Of a stretch of 64,000 bases of DNA, positions 1-9,458 are shown piece by piece (the stretch's first letter is position 1; each line of letters starts with the position of its first letter). Below the pieces are notes generated by a model. It was given only the letters and a program-made list of their open reading frames with translations, ran no database searches and was not told the origin of the DNA. The stretch covers positions 53,354 through 117,353 of the forward strand of contig JABHIE010000026.1 of assembly GCA_018671175.1 (NCBI GenBank). Reading direction: 5' to 3'. The stretch is from Planctomycetota bacterium (GTDB taxonomy: Bacteria > Planctomycetota > UBA1135). A program made the position numbers and the translations under genes.

Positions 1-795
1 GATGATTTGCAAAAGGCTCAAATGCTCGTTCAGGTCGGTCGCGCCTTCTTAAATCCTTTTGAAGCGTGGCCTGATGCCGCTCTTTCTCTTCAAGAGGCAC
101 TAGATCTTCAGGCTTTGCCGCAGGGCGAAGCCGACACGGCTCGCATTTTGCTCGCTAAAGCCCACATGCGCCTGGCGCTTACAGCTTCAAGAGAGAGCTT
201 TGCGCGTCGCTCAGGGTTTATGGACTTGAGCATCACTAAGGAAAAAAAACTATTGACCGAGGTGCGCCGCGCTGAGCCGAGTTATCAAATCGCTCGCGAT
301 TTGCTCTCTCGCGTTATTAATCGACCCTACAACAGTAAAAATGCTTCTGAGACAGCCACTCATGCATGGGCGCAAAATCGCCTGGCGGTGATTGACATTG
401 ATTGGTATCAAGAGGCCAAGGCAAGAGATGCTTTCCTTGTGATTGATGCTTTCTTAATCGAGCACGGTCTACAAGAAACCTCTTTATATTTCTTAAACCA
501 GCTTGATCTTGCGATCGCGCTCTCTCATCTCGAAGAATACGGTGCCGCTCGAACAGCTAACGAAACAGCACTTGCAGGTTATACGCGTATGTTCGGCCCA
601 AGCCACCCTGAAGTGGCCTATTGCTGGAATCATCAGGCGATTGTCCTGCTCGGAATGGGTGATTTGGCCGCAGCAAAAGAGGCTCATCAAAATGCTAAAC
701 ACACAGCGTTAATGAGCGCCGGCGAAGGTGCCGAAATACACGATTCCATCCTAAGGTGGGGCCGTAAAAATGCTGCTTTATTGAATCAAGACTGA
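1..795 (+). CDS. C-terminal part of a TPR-repeat protein (5' truncated by window edge)
   Basis: The reading frame is open from the first base, so the gene begins outside the window; 264 codons are visible. The protein is mostly helical. Near its end (about residues 180-240 of the visible part) a segment reads like TPR_12/kinesin-light-chain repeats, with an FGPSHPEVA turn followed by a WNHQAIVLLGMGDLAAAKEAH helix pair. In Planctomycetota such C-terminal TPR blocks often follow a Ser/Thr kinase domain. That would be a possible identity here, but no kinase residues are visible. TPR arrays bind other proteins; no partner can be named. It ends 42 nt before the symporter gene on the same strand. 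Confidence 0.7.
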   Translation, partial: DDLQKAQMLVQVGRAFLNPFEAWPDAALSLQEALDLQALPQGEADTARILLAKAHMRLALTASRESFARRSGFMDLSITKEKKLLTEVRRAEPSYQIARDLLSRVINRPYNSKNASETATHAWAQNRLAVIDIDWYQEAKARDAFLVIDAFLIEHGLQETSLYFLNQLDLAIALSHLEEYGAARTANETALAGYTRMFGPSHPEVAYCWNHQAIVLLGMGDLAAAKEAHQNAKHTALMSAGEGAEIHDSILRWGRKNAALLNQD

Positions 796-837
796 GAGTC
801 GCTCTCAAGCTTAGCCCGATTTCGTATCCTTATTAGC

Positions 838-2163
838 GTGAAGCTTTCTACACGCATATTCGTTGGCATGGCTCTTGGTGTCGTCGCCGGCATGGCTCTG
901 CAGTCGTTTACCGAAGCCGCTTGGGTGACCGAGGTTACGGCGACTGGCTTTGAGAAAGAAGTGCTCTCTCCCGATTGTGCACGAGCCGCGTGGCTGAGCC
1001 CACTGCGCATGATTGCCGATCTGTTTTTGCGGCTTCTGAAGTTACTCATCGTTCCGCTTGTGCTGACATCCATCATCACGGGCGTGGCCGGCATTGGCGG
1101 GGGCCGCGATTTTGGTCGCCTCGGCGGCAAGACGCTGCTTTATTACATGACGACTTCCTTGTTGGCGATTGGTACAGGGATGGTAGCCGTGAATTTGATG
1201 CAGCCTGGCACGGGTGCTGAGCTTGGCCTTGAAATTCCGTCTGAATTTGGCGAGGGCGTGAAGGGGGGCTTTGGCGATGTGCTTTCGCGCATGGTTCCAG
1301 AAAACATATTCTCGGCTGTGGGCAGCAACAGCAACATGTTGCAAATCATCGTCTTTGCTTTGATTTTTGGCTATTTTGTTGCCCGTACTCGAGAGCCGCA
1401 TGGGGCGCGCATCCGCAATTTTTTCGAGTCGGCATTCGAAGTCATGATGCGCATGGCGACGGGCATTTTGTCCTTGATCCCCTATGGCGTTTTCGCCCTC
1501 ACGGCAAAGGTCGTCGGTGAAACAGGGCTTGGCGTTTTTGCACCATTGGCGAGTTTTATGCTCCTCGTCATCATGACTTTGCTGCTGCACGCGCTGATAA
1601 CTTTGCCGTGCATCCTGAAATTTATCGGCGGCATTTCGCCCATCGCCTGGATGAAAGCCATGTCGCCCGCCCTCATGACGGCCTTTTCGACGAGCTCGTC
1701 ATCGATGACACTTCCCGTTTCCATGGAAGCCGTTGAGCGTCGTGGCGGAGCCAGCAACCGCGTGACTTCCTTTGTGATGCCGCTCGGCGCAACCATCAAC
1801 ATGGACGGCACTGCGCTCTACGAATGCGTCGGCGTTTTGTTTTTGTCTCAGTATTACGCTAGCCATTCACCAGCTTTTGAGCTCACGCTGGGCATGCAAT
1901 TTTTTGTGGTCATCACGGCGCTTTTGGCAAGTATCGGTGCGGCGGGCATCCCGAGTGCGGGCTTGGTCTTAAAGGCCATGATTCTCAAAGCGTTGGGTTT
2001 GCCCGATGACGGCGTTTTACTTTTGCTCGCGATCGACCGCCCCCTTGATATGCTGCGTACAGTTGTCAATGTTTGGAGCGATTCTTGCGGTGCAGCACTG
2101 ATTGCTAAGTCGGAAGGCGATAAAATCCTAGACCAAAAGCCCACTACGCTTTCCCATGGTTGA
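838..2163 (+). CDS. Dicarboxylate/amino acid:cation symporter (DAACS family)
   Basis: A 441-residue inner-membrane secondary transporter that imports acidic amino acids or C4-dicarboxylates with Na+ or H+. Family landmarks are the serine-rich re-entrant motif TSSSSMTLPVS at about residues 285-295 and the NMDGT cation-binding motif at 321-325, followed by the GIPSAG segment of the second re-entrant loop. Length matches GltP/DctA relatives. A polar stretch after the first helix (residues about 25-50) is longer than in GltP. The start is GTG at 838; an in-frame ATG at 868 is the alternative. The 3' end overlaps the lon start by 8 nt, so the two are probably co-transcribed and translationally coupled. 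Glutamate, aspartate and dicarboxylate cannot be told apart from sequence alone. Confidence 0.9.
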   Translation: MKLSTRIFVGMALGVVAGMALQSFTEAAWVTEVTATGFEKEVLSPDCARAAWLSPLRMIADLFLRLLKLLIVPLVLTSIITGVAGIGGGRDFGRLGGKTLLYYMTTSLLAIGTGMVAVNLMQPGTGAELGLEIPSEFGEGVKGGFGDVLSRMVPENIFSAVGSNSNMLQIIVFALIFGYFVARTREPHGARIRNFFESAFEVMMRMATGILSLIPYGVFALTAKVVGETGLGVFAPLASFMLLVIMTLLLHALITLPCILKFIGGISPIAWMKAMSPALMTAFSTSSSSMTLPVSMEAVERRGGASNRVTSFVMPLGATINMDGTALYECVGVLFLSQYYASHSPAFELTLGMQFFVVITALLASIGAAGIPSAGLVLKAMILKALGLPDDGVLLLLAIDRPLDMLRTVVNVWSDSCGAALIAKSEGDKILDQKPTTLSHG

Positions 2164-4690
2164 TTCCAGCGACTCCATCCCTGACCTCGAAGAACTGATT
2201 CAGCAATTTACTGCTGACGACGATGACGCCATCGTCGAAGAAATCGGTGAAGAGTTCCCTTCTGTAAAAGACAGCCCTCCGCCACCTGTTTTGGTGGCCT
2301 TCCCTCTTCGGAAGTCCGTGCCTTTCCCTGAAATCGTCATGCCCATTTTGGCGGAAGCCGGGGTCGAAGTCGAAATCATGGAAAAGGCGCTCAAAGATGG
2401 GCGGCATATTGGTTTGATTTTTGCGCCAGGGCCAGACGGCAAGGGTGACCCAGATGCAAAACCTTTTACTAAGGGCCGCGATTCGTGGCGCCCGACCGCT
2501 CCGAGTGATTTTGCACCTTACGGGGTTTTGGCTGAGGTGCATAAGCGCATTAAATTGCCCGACGGTAATTCCAATTACATTTGCCGCGGGTTACGGCGCT
2601 TTAAGGTCGACAAATGGGTTCGCATGGATCCAATCCCAGCCGCAAAGGTCCAATATCCAGACGATATTTACCCCTTTGAGGCAACCGCGGGTGCAACCAA
2701 GAAAAAGGCACAGCGTGAGCAAGATGAAGCCGACGCCCTAGCGCGTAATGTCCTGTCGCTTGCGCAAAAAGTGGCGTCGCATAATCCATCCCTGGGTGAG
2801 GGCTTCAATCTCGCAGCACTAAACATTGAGCCAGCTGGTCATTTGGCTGATTTTGCGGCGGCCTACTTGTTCCGCGATTCTTTGGCGAAGCAAGTCGTCT
2901 TAGAAGAGGTGCGCGTCAAAGAGCGTTTGCGTTTAGTTGACGAAGAACTGACGCGCGAATTAGTGACGCTTGAGTTGGGTGATCGCATTCAAAACGAGAT
3001 TCGCATCAAAATCGAAGAGCAGCAAAAAGAATACTTTTTGCGTGAGCAAATCAAAATCATTCGCCGCGAGCTGGGCGAAGAGAAAGATCCGCAAGAGCAA
3101 GATCGCGAGTATTTCTTGGGCAAGCTTGAGGCGAGCGAATATCCCGACGAGGTCGCTGACAAGGTGCGCGCCGAGGTCGATCGGTTGGGTATGATTCCGA
3201 CGGCATCGCCTGAGTATTCAGTGGTGCGCAATTATCTTGAATGGATGGTTGAGTTGCCGTGGTGCATTTCGAGCGATGATCAGATTGATTTGGATAAAGC
3301 CGAGTCAATCCTTGAGCGCGACCACCATGGTTTGAAAGAAGCGAAAGAACGCATTCTTGAGTTCTTGGGTGTGCGTAAATTGCGCCCCGAGCACAAGGGT
3401 GCGATTTTGTGTTTCTCCGGCCCTCCCGGTGTGGGCAAAACTTCTTTGGCTATGGCCTTGGCCGAGTCGATGGGGCGCAAGCTTGAAAGGATGAGCTTAG
3501 GCGGCATGCGAGATGAAGCCGAAATCAAGGGTCATCGCCGTACTTATGTCGGTGCGTTGCCGGGTCGCATTTTGCAAATGATTCGCCGCGCAGGCACAAA
3601 CAACCCTGTGATTGTGCTCGACGAGGTCGACAAGCTTGGCAAAGACTTCCGTGGCGACCCTTCGAGTGCCTTGCTTGAGGTCTTAGACCCAGAGCAAAAC
3701 CATGGTTTCCTTGATTTGTTCATGGATATTCCGTTTGATTTGAGTCGGGTCATGTTTGTGGCGACGGCGAATTTCTTGCAGAGCATTCCTGGCCCCTTGC
3801 GCGACCGCATGGAAATTATTCAGCTTCCAGGCTATGTCCGTAACGAAAAAGTTCAAATTGCGCGTCAGCATTTACTGCCTAGGCAGCTTGTTGAGCATGG
3901 GCTTGAAACCAAAAACCTCAAGCTCTCTGTTACGACGCTGCGCGCAATGATTGATGGCTACACCCGTGAAGCTGGCGTGCGTGGGCTTGATAAAGCTATC
4001 GCCTCGGTTTGCCGCAAGCGCACTCTTGAGATTGCGCGGCGAAAGCGTCCTAAGGCGGGCTTGAAGCCTGAGTCACTCGAAAAATATTTGGGCCCAACCA
4101 AGTTCGAAGATGACCCCGTGCGTTTGCGCCCCGAAGTGGGGGTGGCGCTTGGCTTGGCTTACACTTCCTATGGTGGCGATGTGCTTGAGATTGAGTGCGT
4201 TAGTTTTCCTAACGGCAAGGGTTTGGTCGCGCACACCGGTTCGCTTGGCGATGTCATGACCGAGAGTTGCCGCATTGCGCATAGTTGCTTACGCGCTCAA
4301 ATGGGCTCATTGGCACTGAAGAGTGAGATGTTTCAGAAGCAAGATTTGCACATCCACTTCCCAGCGGGTGCTGTGCCTAAAGATGGGCCCTCGGCCGGCA
4401 TTACGATTGCTTGTGCAATGTTTTCTCGCCTTACGGGTCTGCGCATGAAAGCGCGTACGGCCATGACAGGTGAGATTACGCTTACGGGCGAGGTTTTGGC
4501 GGTGGGTGGCATCCGTGAAAAAGTATTGGCGGCAAAGAGCCGTGGCGTGAAGACTTTGCTGTTGCCCTCGCGTAACCGTAATGATGTTTCGCAAATGGAC
4601 ACAGAATGGACGCGCGGCTTGACCTTTCATTATGTCAACCAACTTGCAGATGTCATAGAGCTTGTATTCCCGCGTCGTGGGAAGAACTAG
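2156..4690 (+). CDS. lon: ATP-dependent protease Lon
   Basis: 844-residue AAA+ serine protease of the cytosol that degrades damaged and regulatory proteins. Domain order is an acidic N-terminal tail (residues 1-40, rich in D/E), a LON substrate-binding domain, a coiled-coil linker (EQQKEYFLREQIKIIRRELGE), the ATPase with Walker A GPPGVGKT at about 422-429 and Walker B VIVLDEVDKLG, and the C-terminal protease. The catalytic dyad is visible: Ser746 in KDGPSAG and Lys789 in IREKVLAAKSRG. The 43-residue spacing equals that of E. coli S679/K722. The gene overlaps the symporter gene by 8 nt and the following lipoprotein gene by about 14 nt. No CIRCE or other heat-shock element is visible, as the start lies inside the upstream gene. 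Confidence 0.97.
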   Translation: MVDSSDSIPDLEELIQQFTADDDDAIVEEIGEEFPSVKDSPPPPVLVAFPLRKSVPFPEIVMPILAEAGVEVEIMEKALKDGRHIGLIFAPGPDGKGDPDAKPFTKGRDSWRPTAPSDFAPYGVLAEVHKRIKLPDGNSNYICRGLRRFKVDKWVRMDPIPAAKVQYPDDIYPFEATAGATKKKAQREQDEADALARNVLSLAQKVASHNPSLGEGFNLAALNIEPAGHLADFAAAYLFRDSLAKQVVLEEVRVKERLRLVDEELTRELVTLELGDRIQNEIRIKIEEQQKEYFLREQIKIIRRELGEEKDPQEQDREYFLGKLEASEYPDEVADKVRAEVDRLGMIPTASPEYSVVRNYLEWMVELPWCISSDDQIDLDKAESILERDHHGLKEAKERILEFLGVRKLRPEHKGAILCFSGPPGVGKTSLAMALAESMGRKLERMSLGGMRDEAEIKGHRRTYVGALPGRILQMIRRAGTNNPVIVLDEVDKLGKDFRGDPSSALLEVLDPEQNHGFLDLFMDIPFDLSRVMFVATANFLQSIPGPLRDRMEIIQLPGYVRNEKVQIARQHLLPRQLVEHGLETKNLKLSVTTLRAMIDGYTREAGVRGLDKAIASVCRKRTLEIARRKRPKAGLKPESLEKYLGPTKFEDDPVRLRPEVGVALGLAYTSYGGDVLEIECVSFPNGKGLVAHTGSLGDVMTESCRIAHSCLRAQMGSLALKSEMFQKQDLHIHFPAGAVPKDGPSAGITIACAMFSRLTGLRMKARTAMTGEITLTGEVLAVGGIREKVLAAKSRGVKTLLLPSRNRNDVSQMDTEWTRGLTFHYVNQLADVIELVFPRRGKN

Positions 4691-5933
4691 CTCACTCGTT
4701 GCCTTCGTATGGCTCGGCCTTGTTGCCTGTAGCACTCCTCTTTCAAGCGAGATTGTGCCGCCACAGGTTGAGCGCGTGCGACCCCAAATTCAGCTTGAGC
4801 TGCCACAGTCACTTGAGCACTGGCGTGCGGCGCTTGAATCTGATTTGCTATTGCTTGAGTCTCTTTACGCTGAGCAGTCAACGCGCTGGCCGTTCGTGCC
4901 AAATGACGATGCTTTGCGGCTTGTGGTGTTGGCTGACATCCCGCGTGCCCAGAATTTCTTGAGTCAGTTGGGCTTGAAGGATGACCCTAAAGTAGCCAGA
5001 ACATACCCAAATCGGCGATTGGCGCTCGTCCCAATGCCGCGCGACGATCGCATTTTGCGTCAGCGCCCCGCGCCCTTGGCGACTTGGCGCTCGACTTTTT
5101 GCCATGAAGCGGCGCATTTGCTTTCTCTGGATCGACCCTCTCTTCGCGTGGCGCCGCTTTGGTTTCAAGAAGGCTACGCTGAATCTTGGAGTGAGACTTT
5201 TGTTGAGATTGCCCCTTCGACAGATGCCCCGCAATCGAATCGTTTCGGGCTTTTGACGGCTTGGGCGGCGGCTTGGCGAATCAAGGTGCACTCTCAATCG
5301 GTTTTGCTTTGGCTTCAAAATCAACCCGCCGAGGTCAGACTTTCGGCTTGGGTGTATTTGGTTCATGATGCCTTACAACGCGATGATTCCGCTCAGCCTT
5401 GGTTGTCTGTTTCTGAAACGATGCCGTTCCTTGAAAACGCCCAAACCGTCCGCCTCTTCGGGCGTGATGCAAGTGCTCAGTCCGTTCACGGCTCTGAAGC
5501 AGGATGCCTCGCATCTTTGCCTCATGAAATGGTCGCTCTCAATTTGAGCGAGAGCTGGAGTTGCGAGCAGCCTTTGCAGATTCAATTACGCCTTGGTCGT
5601 TCTGGCAATCCCGAGGCCGGCCTTTTGTTAATGAGCGGCGAGCATCAATTGCGTCTGAGATTTAATGTCTTTGGTCAATGGCTTGCCATGGTTGAGCGGC
5701 CAGGTGAGTTGCGCCATGACCGCATGGCTTTCGCTGATAATTCTGATGGGATAGGTTTGCGTCACACTTTTCTTTTCACACAACGAGATGGTGTCCTGCG
5801 CGTAACTTGTGACGGCCAGAATGAGCAAAGCCTTGATTTGCCGACTGAGCTGAGCCCTCCATTTGAGATTCAGGTGTTTGTCCGCGATGGCGCACTTGAA
5901 TTTTCTGCGACTACAATAGAGTTTGATTCTTAA
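4677..5933 (+). CDS. HExxH lipoprotein, putative gluzincin metallopeptidase
   Basis: The GTG at 4677 gives a short basic start and a hydrophobic stretch ending in the lipobox LVAC, so this should be an exported, lipid-anchored protein of 418 residues; an upstream TTG at 4662 is possible. Residues 143-147 read HEAAH and a glutamate follows at 165 in WFQEGYAE. This HExxH-(17)-E spacing is that of M1/peptidase-MA-like gluzincins, so a zinc site is likely. The C-terminal half (from about residue 260) looks like a beta-rich domain and has no motif I recognise. It is encoded between Lon and SppA, 17 nt before sppA, which suggests a role in envelope protein turnover. Substrate and activity are unknown. 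Confidence 0.72.
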   Translation: MGRTSSLVAFVWLGLVACSTPLSSEIVPPQVERVRPQIQLELPQSLEHWRAALESDLLLLESLYAEQSTRWPFVPNDDALRLVVLADIPRAQNFLSQLGLKDDPKVARTYPNRRLALVPMPRDDRILRQRPAPLATWRSTFCHEAAHLLSLDRPSLRVAPLWFQEGYAESWSETFVEIAPSTDAPQSNRFGLLTAWAAAWRIKVHSQSVLLWLQNQPAEVRLSAWVYLVHDALQRDDSAQPWLSVSETMPFLENAQTVRLFGRDASAQSVHGSEAGCLASLPHEMVALNLSESWSCEQPLQIQLRLGRSGNPEAGLLLMSGEHQLRLRFNVFGQWLAMVERPGELRHDRMAFADNSDGIGLRHTFLFTQRDGVLRVTCDGQNEQSLDLPTELSPPFEIQVFVRDGALEFSATTIEFDS

Positions 5934-5950
5934 GTCAACCCCACTAAATC

Positions 5951-7693
5951 ATGAAAAACTTCCTCAAAACCATCCTTGGCTCAGCACTGGGCTTAGCTTT
6001 GTTTTTTCTCGTTGCGTTACTTGGCTTTATGGCTATCAATGCACCCGAGAAGCCATCCCTTGACGACGGCGCCGTCCTTTCTTTTGATTTGGGCCTGTCG
6101 GTAAGAGACAACAATGTGATGCCATCGCCGATTGATTTACTGACTCAACAGGCCGAGGTTTCTAAATCTCTGCGCGTCGTATTAGCGGGTTTAGAGTCCG
6201 CTGCTTTTGATGAAAAAATTTCAGCTCTGTATTTGCATGGCTCCGCTGCTGGGTTGGGTGCATCTACACAACGGGCATTGCATCAGGGCATCCTTGACTT
6301 CCGTCGCTCGGGGAAAAGTGTCTTGGCTTATGCGCCGGGTTTTGATGATGCAACTTATTATTTAGCTTCGGCCGCTGATTCTATTTACGCACCCCCATTG
6401 ATGGAGCTCTCTCTTGACGGTTACGCTGCCGAGGTCATGTATTACGCTGACGCCTTTGAGATGCTTGGCGTTGAGATGCAAGTTACACGCGTTGGCAAAT
6501 ACAAGTCAGCTGTTGAGCCTTATTTGCTCAACGAAATGAGCCCAGCCAACCGGGAGCAAATCGAAAACTTTTTGGGTGATATTTCCGATGTAATGCACGG
6601 CGATATCGCACGAGCGCGCGGTTGGACAACGGCCGAATACGAGTCTATATTGGCAAATGGAGGCCTTTTCACAGGTGAAGCCGCCGTTGACGCAGGGCTC
6701 TTGAGCGGAGTTAGAAACTATGATGAAGTGCTCACCGAGTTGTGGGCTTTTTCTGGGGAAGAAGGCCAAGGTGATGACTTCCCGCAGATTACTTTTGATG
6801 ATTATTTAACGCGCCAAAAACTAGACTCGCTTGATTCAGATCCAAGCACGCCATTCGTCGCCGTGATTTATGCAGAGGGTGGCATTGTTGACGGCGAGTC
6901 GTCCGATGCCATCGGAGGCGATTCTGTTGCACGCCTGATTCGCTCGGCGCGTCTCGATGAAGACACAGCAGCAATCGTTTTGCGGGTTAATAGCCCAGGT
7001 GGTTCAGCTTCTGCATCTGAAGTAATTTTGCGCGAAGTCTTACTCGCAACAGCGGTTAAACCTGTGGTCGTTTCCATGGGCGACTATGCTGCATCCGGTG
7101 GTTACTGGATTTCCGCTCATGCCGATTACATTGTGGCCGAACCCAACACAATCACCGGCAGCATCGGCGTCTTCGGTATGTTCCCCAATGCCCAAAAATT
7201 AATGCATCGCTTTGGGCTCAAAGTCGAAACCGTTCGCACCGGGCCCTATGCTGACATCATGAGCACCTATCGCCCTCGTACAGATGACGAGTTGGCCATC
7301 ATTCAAAAATGGGTCGATTCCATTTATGACGGCTTCCTCGACCGTGTGGCTTTGGGTCGTGATATGCCTCGTGAAGCGGTTCATGCAATCGCTCAAGGTC
7401 GTGTTTGGTCTGGTAAAGATGCTCTTGAGCTTGGTCTTGTCGATGCCCTTGGCAACCTCAACGACGCCATTGAAGTCGCCGCAGCTCGTGCTCATCTCGA
7501 GGGCGATTACGGTGTAAAAGTCATTGAGCCTGAAACCAGCACAATCAAGGCCATGATTTCAGAAATGCTGGCCGCTAACCCACTCTCTATTCCAACTACG
7601 CAAGTCGTGAGTGATGCAGCGCATGCCTTGAATTGGGTGTCTGAATTGCACGGAGTGCAGGCCCGATTGCCTTATTTAATTCAGGTGCGCTAG
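5951..7693 (+). CDS. sppA: Signal peptide peptidase SppA, 67-kDa type
   Basis: 580-residue inner-membrane serine protease that removes remnant signal peptides after export. One N-terminal transmembrane helix (residues about 5-29) is followed by two tandem S49 domains, as in the long E. coli-type enzyme. The catalytic lysine is Lys185 in GKYKSAVEP of the first half and the nucleophile is Ser382 in DYAASGGYW of the second half. The 197-residue spacing is close to the 200 of E. coli K209/S409. It follows the HExxH lipoprotein gene by 17 nt. Its TAG stop shares a CTAG palindrome with the stop of the convergent glycosyltransferase gene. Confidence 0.95.
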   Translation: MKNFLKTILGSALGLALFFLVALLGFMAINAPEKPSLDDGAVLSFDLGLSVRDNNVMPSPIDLLTQQAEVSKSLRVVLAGLESAAFDEKISALYLHGSAAGLGASTQRALHQGILDFRRSGKSVLAYAPGFDDATYYLASAADSIYAPPLMELSLDGYAAEVMYYADAFEMLGVEMQVTRVGKYKSAVEPYLLNEMSPANREQIENFLGDISDVMHGDIARARGWTTAEYESILANGGLFTGEAAVDAGLLSGVRNYDEVLTELWAFSGEEGQGDDFPQITFDDYLTRQKLDSLDSDPSTPFVAVIYAEGGIVDGESSDAIGGDSVARLIRSARLDEDTAAIVLRVNSPGGSASASEVILREVLLATAVKPVVVSMGDYAASGGYWISAHADYIVAEPNTITGSIGVFGMFPNAQKLMHRFGLKVETVRTGPYADIMSTYRPRTDDELAIIQKWVDSIYDGFLDRVALGRDMPREAVHAIAQGRVWSGKDALELGLVDALGNLNDAIEVAAARAHLEGDYGVKVIEPETSTIKAMISEMLAANPLSIPTTQVVSDAAHALNWVSELHGVQARLPYLIQVR

Positions 7694-8730
7694 AGCGCGG
7701 CCAAGACTTCATCGACCTTGATGGCGTCCATCCGAGGCGACCGTTGGCTGCGGTCGCGAGGCGGTGGGGTTTCGTCGCCAAAGGCATAGATGACTTGAGT
7801 TGGGCCAGGTGGTGCGAATCGCACCGGGTCGGTGGGGCCAAAGAGTGCGATGGTTTTGGTGCCGCGTTTGGCGGCTAGATGCACTGGGCCGCTGTCGGTG
7901 CCGATTACGCAATGAGCAGAGTCGAGCAATGCCATTAAATGGTGCAAACTCGGAGTTGCGGGTGCGAGTGGAAGCGCGCCATCAGCCAGTGCGACAATCT
8001 TTTCGACATGTGGCAAATCGGCGGGCGTCCAGAGCGCGAGAGGGTGATGCCCCTCGGCTCGCATGCGTTTGGCCAGCTCGGCCCATTTTTCGGGAGGCCA
8101 TTCTTTGTCTTTGCCGTAATCCGTGAAAGCCGTATGCAGCAGCGTAAAGGCTTTAGGCTGCAATTCGGCCTTGTCGAGCGATTGCGCCATCTCGGAAACA
8201 GCCTCTTGCGGTAGGCCCCAGGCGCACGGTGTCGCCGCCGCCGATTCGAGTTTGATTGTGTCAGGCGCAGATTGGAAAGCCTTGAGCAAGCACAAATCGC
8301 GGCGGCTGCGATGGATGTCTTCGCGCACCGTAACGCGATGAGTCAGGAATCGCCAAGCGCCTTCGCGGCTGATGCCTTTGGCGAAACCAATCTTGCGTTT
8401 GGCGCGCGTAAAGACTAAATGTAAACCACTTTTGAGGTTGCCCTGGAGGTCGATGACCGCGCACCATTTAGGCCGGCGCCGCAGCCGTAACAGGTGCGGA
8501 AAAATGGCTAACTTACGCTTGCGAGGGAAAACAATGATCTCGTCAATTGCAGGGTGCCCCTGTAAGAGCGAGGCGAAACGATCTTCGACGAGCCAAGCTA
8601 GGTGAGCTTTGGGGTAAGCCGCCCGCAGATTTTCCACAACAGGAAGCCCGAAAACCAAGTCGCCGAGTGCGCTCATACGCATCACCAAAATGCGTGCGTC
8701 TTCAGGCAATGGCATCTCTTTTCGTAGCAT
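7690..8730 (-). CDS. Glycosyltransferase family 9, heptosyltransferase-like
   Basis: 346 residues. The N-terminal ALGDLVFGLPVVENLRAAYP and the C-terminal DSGPVHLAAKRGTKTIALFG are the two hallmark segments of GT9 (WaaC/WaaF) enzymes, which add L-glycero-D-manno-heptose from an ADP-sugar to the inner core of LPS at the cytosolic membrane face. The WLVEDRFASLLQGHPAIDEI stretch resembles WaaC more than WaaF. ATG at 8730 is chosen; ATG at 8715 would also work. The neighbouring divergent gene is a Kdo kinase, also an LPS-core enzyme, which supports this reading. The exact acceptor and sugar donor are inferred from the family only. Confidence 0.85.
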   Translation of the reverse strand: MLRKEMPLPEDARILVMRMSALGDLVFGLPVVENLRAAYPKAHLAWLVEDRFASLLQGHPAIDEIIVFPRKRKLAIFPHLLRLRRRPKWCAVIDLQGNLKSGLHLVFTRAKRKIGFAKGISREGAWRFLTHRVTVREDIHRSRRDLCLLKAFQSAPDTIKLESAAATPCAWGLPQEAVSEMAQSLDKAELQPKAFTLLHTAFTDYGKDKEWPPEKWAELAKRMRAEGHHPLALWTPADLPHVEKIVALADGALPLAPATPSLHHLMALLDSAHCVIGTDSGPVHLAAKRGTKTIALFGPTDPVRFAPPGPTQVIYAFGDETPPPRDRSQRSPRMDAIKVDEVLAAL

Positions 8731-8744
8731 CGGGAGAGGATACC

Positions 8745-9458
8745 ATGGCAGGCGTGGAAGCCCCCAATCTCACACCTTGTCGCCATTGGCGCACATCCCG
8801 AGCTCGTTTATGGGTGCGCGAGGGCGTGCGTCCGCCAACGGGCAACTGGGAAGACTGTTTGCTCGAAGGCGAGCGCTCCCTTGCGCAGATGGCGCGCAAG
8901 GCCGATCGCGTGGTTGGAGTCGGGCGTGGGTTGGCGCGCGCTGTTGATTTCGGCTCAGGCGATGTGGGCATTTGGCGCATCAATCGCCACGGGGGCCTCT
9001 TAGGCAACTTCTTGGGCGGCATTTACTGGTCTTCCACACGCCTTGAGGCTGAAGTTTTGCTCTCTGACCATTTGCGCCGCCAAGGGGTTGCCACTCCCGA
9101 GGTGCTGTTTGCTTTAGCTTCGCGTCGCGGCGTTTTTTGGCGGCAGCATTTGGTCACGCGCGAAGTCGATGACGCTCAAACTGTTTTCGAAGCTCGCAAC
9201 GACGCCATGGCCCGCCGCGCCTCTGCCGAGTTGCTCGAGCGGTTGTTTGACTTAGGGCTCTGGGCAACCGATTTGCACCCGGGCAATTTGCTTTGGCAAA
9301 AAAGCACTGGCGTTTGTTGGCTCGTTGATCTTGCAGGCGCGACTTTAAAGGGGCGCCCACTCAACGGCGAAGAGCGTGTGCAACGGCGCAAAAGGTATTT
9401 GCGCTATTTCGACAAGCACGCCGGCACGGGTACATCGCATGGCATGCTTGATGATTAA
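8745..9458 (+). CDS. kdkA: 3-deoxy-D-manno-octulosonic acid (Kdo) kinase, KdkA-like
   Basis: 237 residues from ATG 8745, which has a purine-rich GGGAGAGGA 5-13 nt upstream; the frame is open further upstream but that part is antisense to the glycosyltransferase gene. This is a small protein-kinase-fold enzyme that phosphorylates Kdo in the LPS inner core. Evidence is the INRHGGLLGNFLGGIYW segment, which matches the RHYRRGGL...RYLW block of KdkA; the catalytic loop DLHPGN with Asp176 and Asn181; and the metal-binding VDLAGA with Asp195. It diverges from the GT9 gene across only 14 nt and its TAA shares a TTAA palindrome with the stop of the convergent kinase gene. A WaaP-type heptose kinase is the main alternative. 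Confidence 0.8.
   Translation: MAGVEAPNLTPCRHWRTSRARLWVREGVRPPTGNWEDCLLEGERSLAQMARKADRVVGVGRGLARAVDFGSGDVGIWRINRHGGLLGNFLGGIYWSSTRLEAEVLLSDHLRRQGVATPEVLFALASRRGVFWRQHLVTREVDDAQTVFEARNDAMARRASAELLERLFDLGLWATDLHPGNLLWQKSTGVCWLVDLAGATLKGRPLNGEERVQRRKRYLRYFDKHAGTGTSHGMLDD

Noticed and set aside
8547..8744. N-terminal extension of the Kdo kinase
   Set aside because: The 66 codons are antisense to the glycosyltransferase start region, and the ATG at 8745 has a purine-rich site and begins the conserved part.
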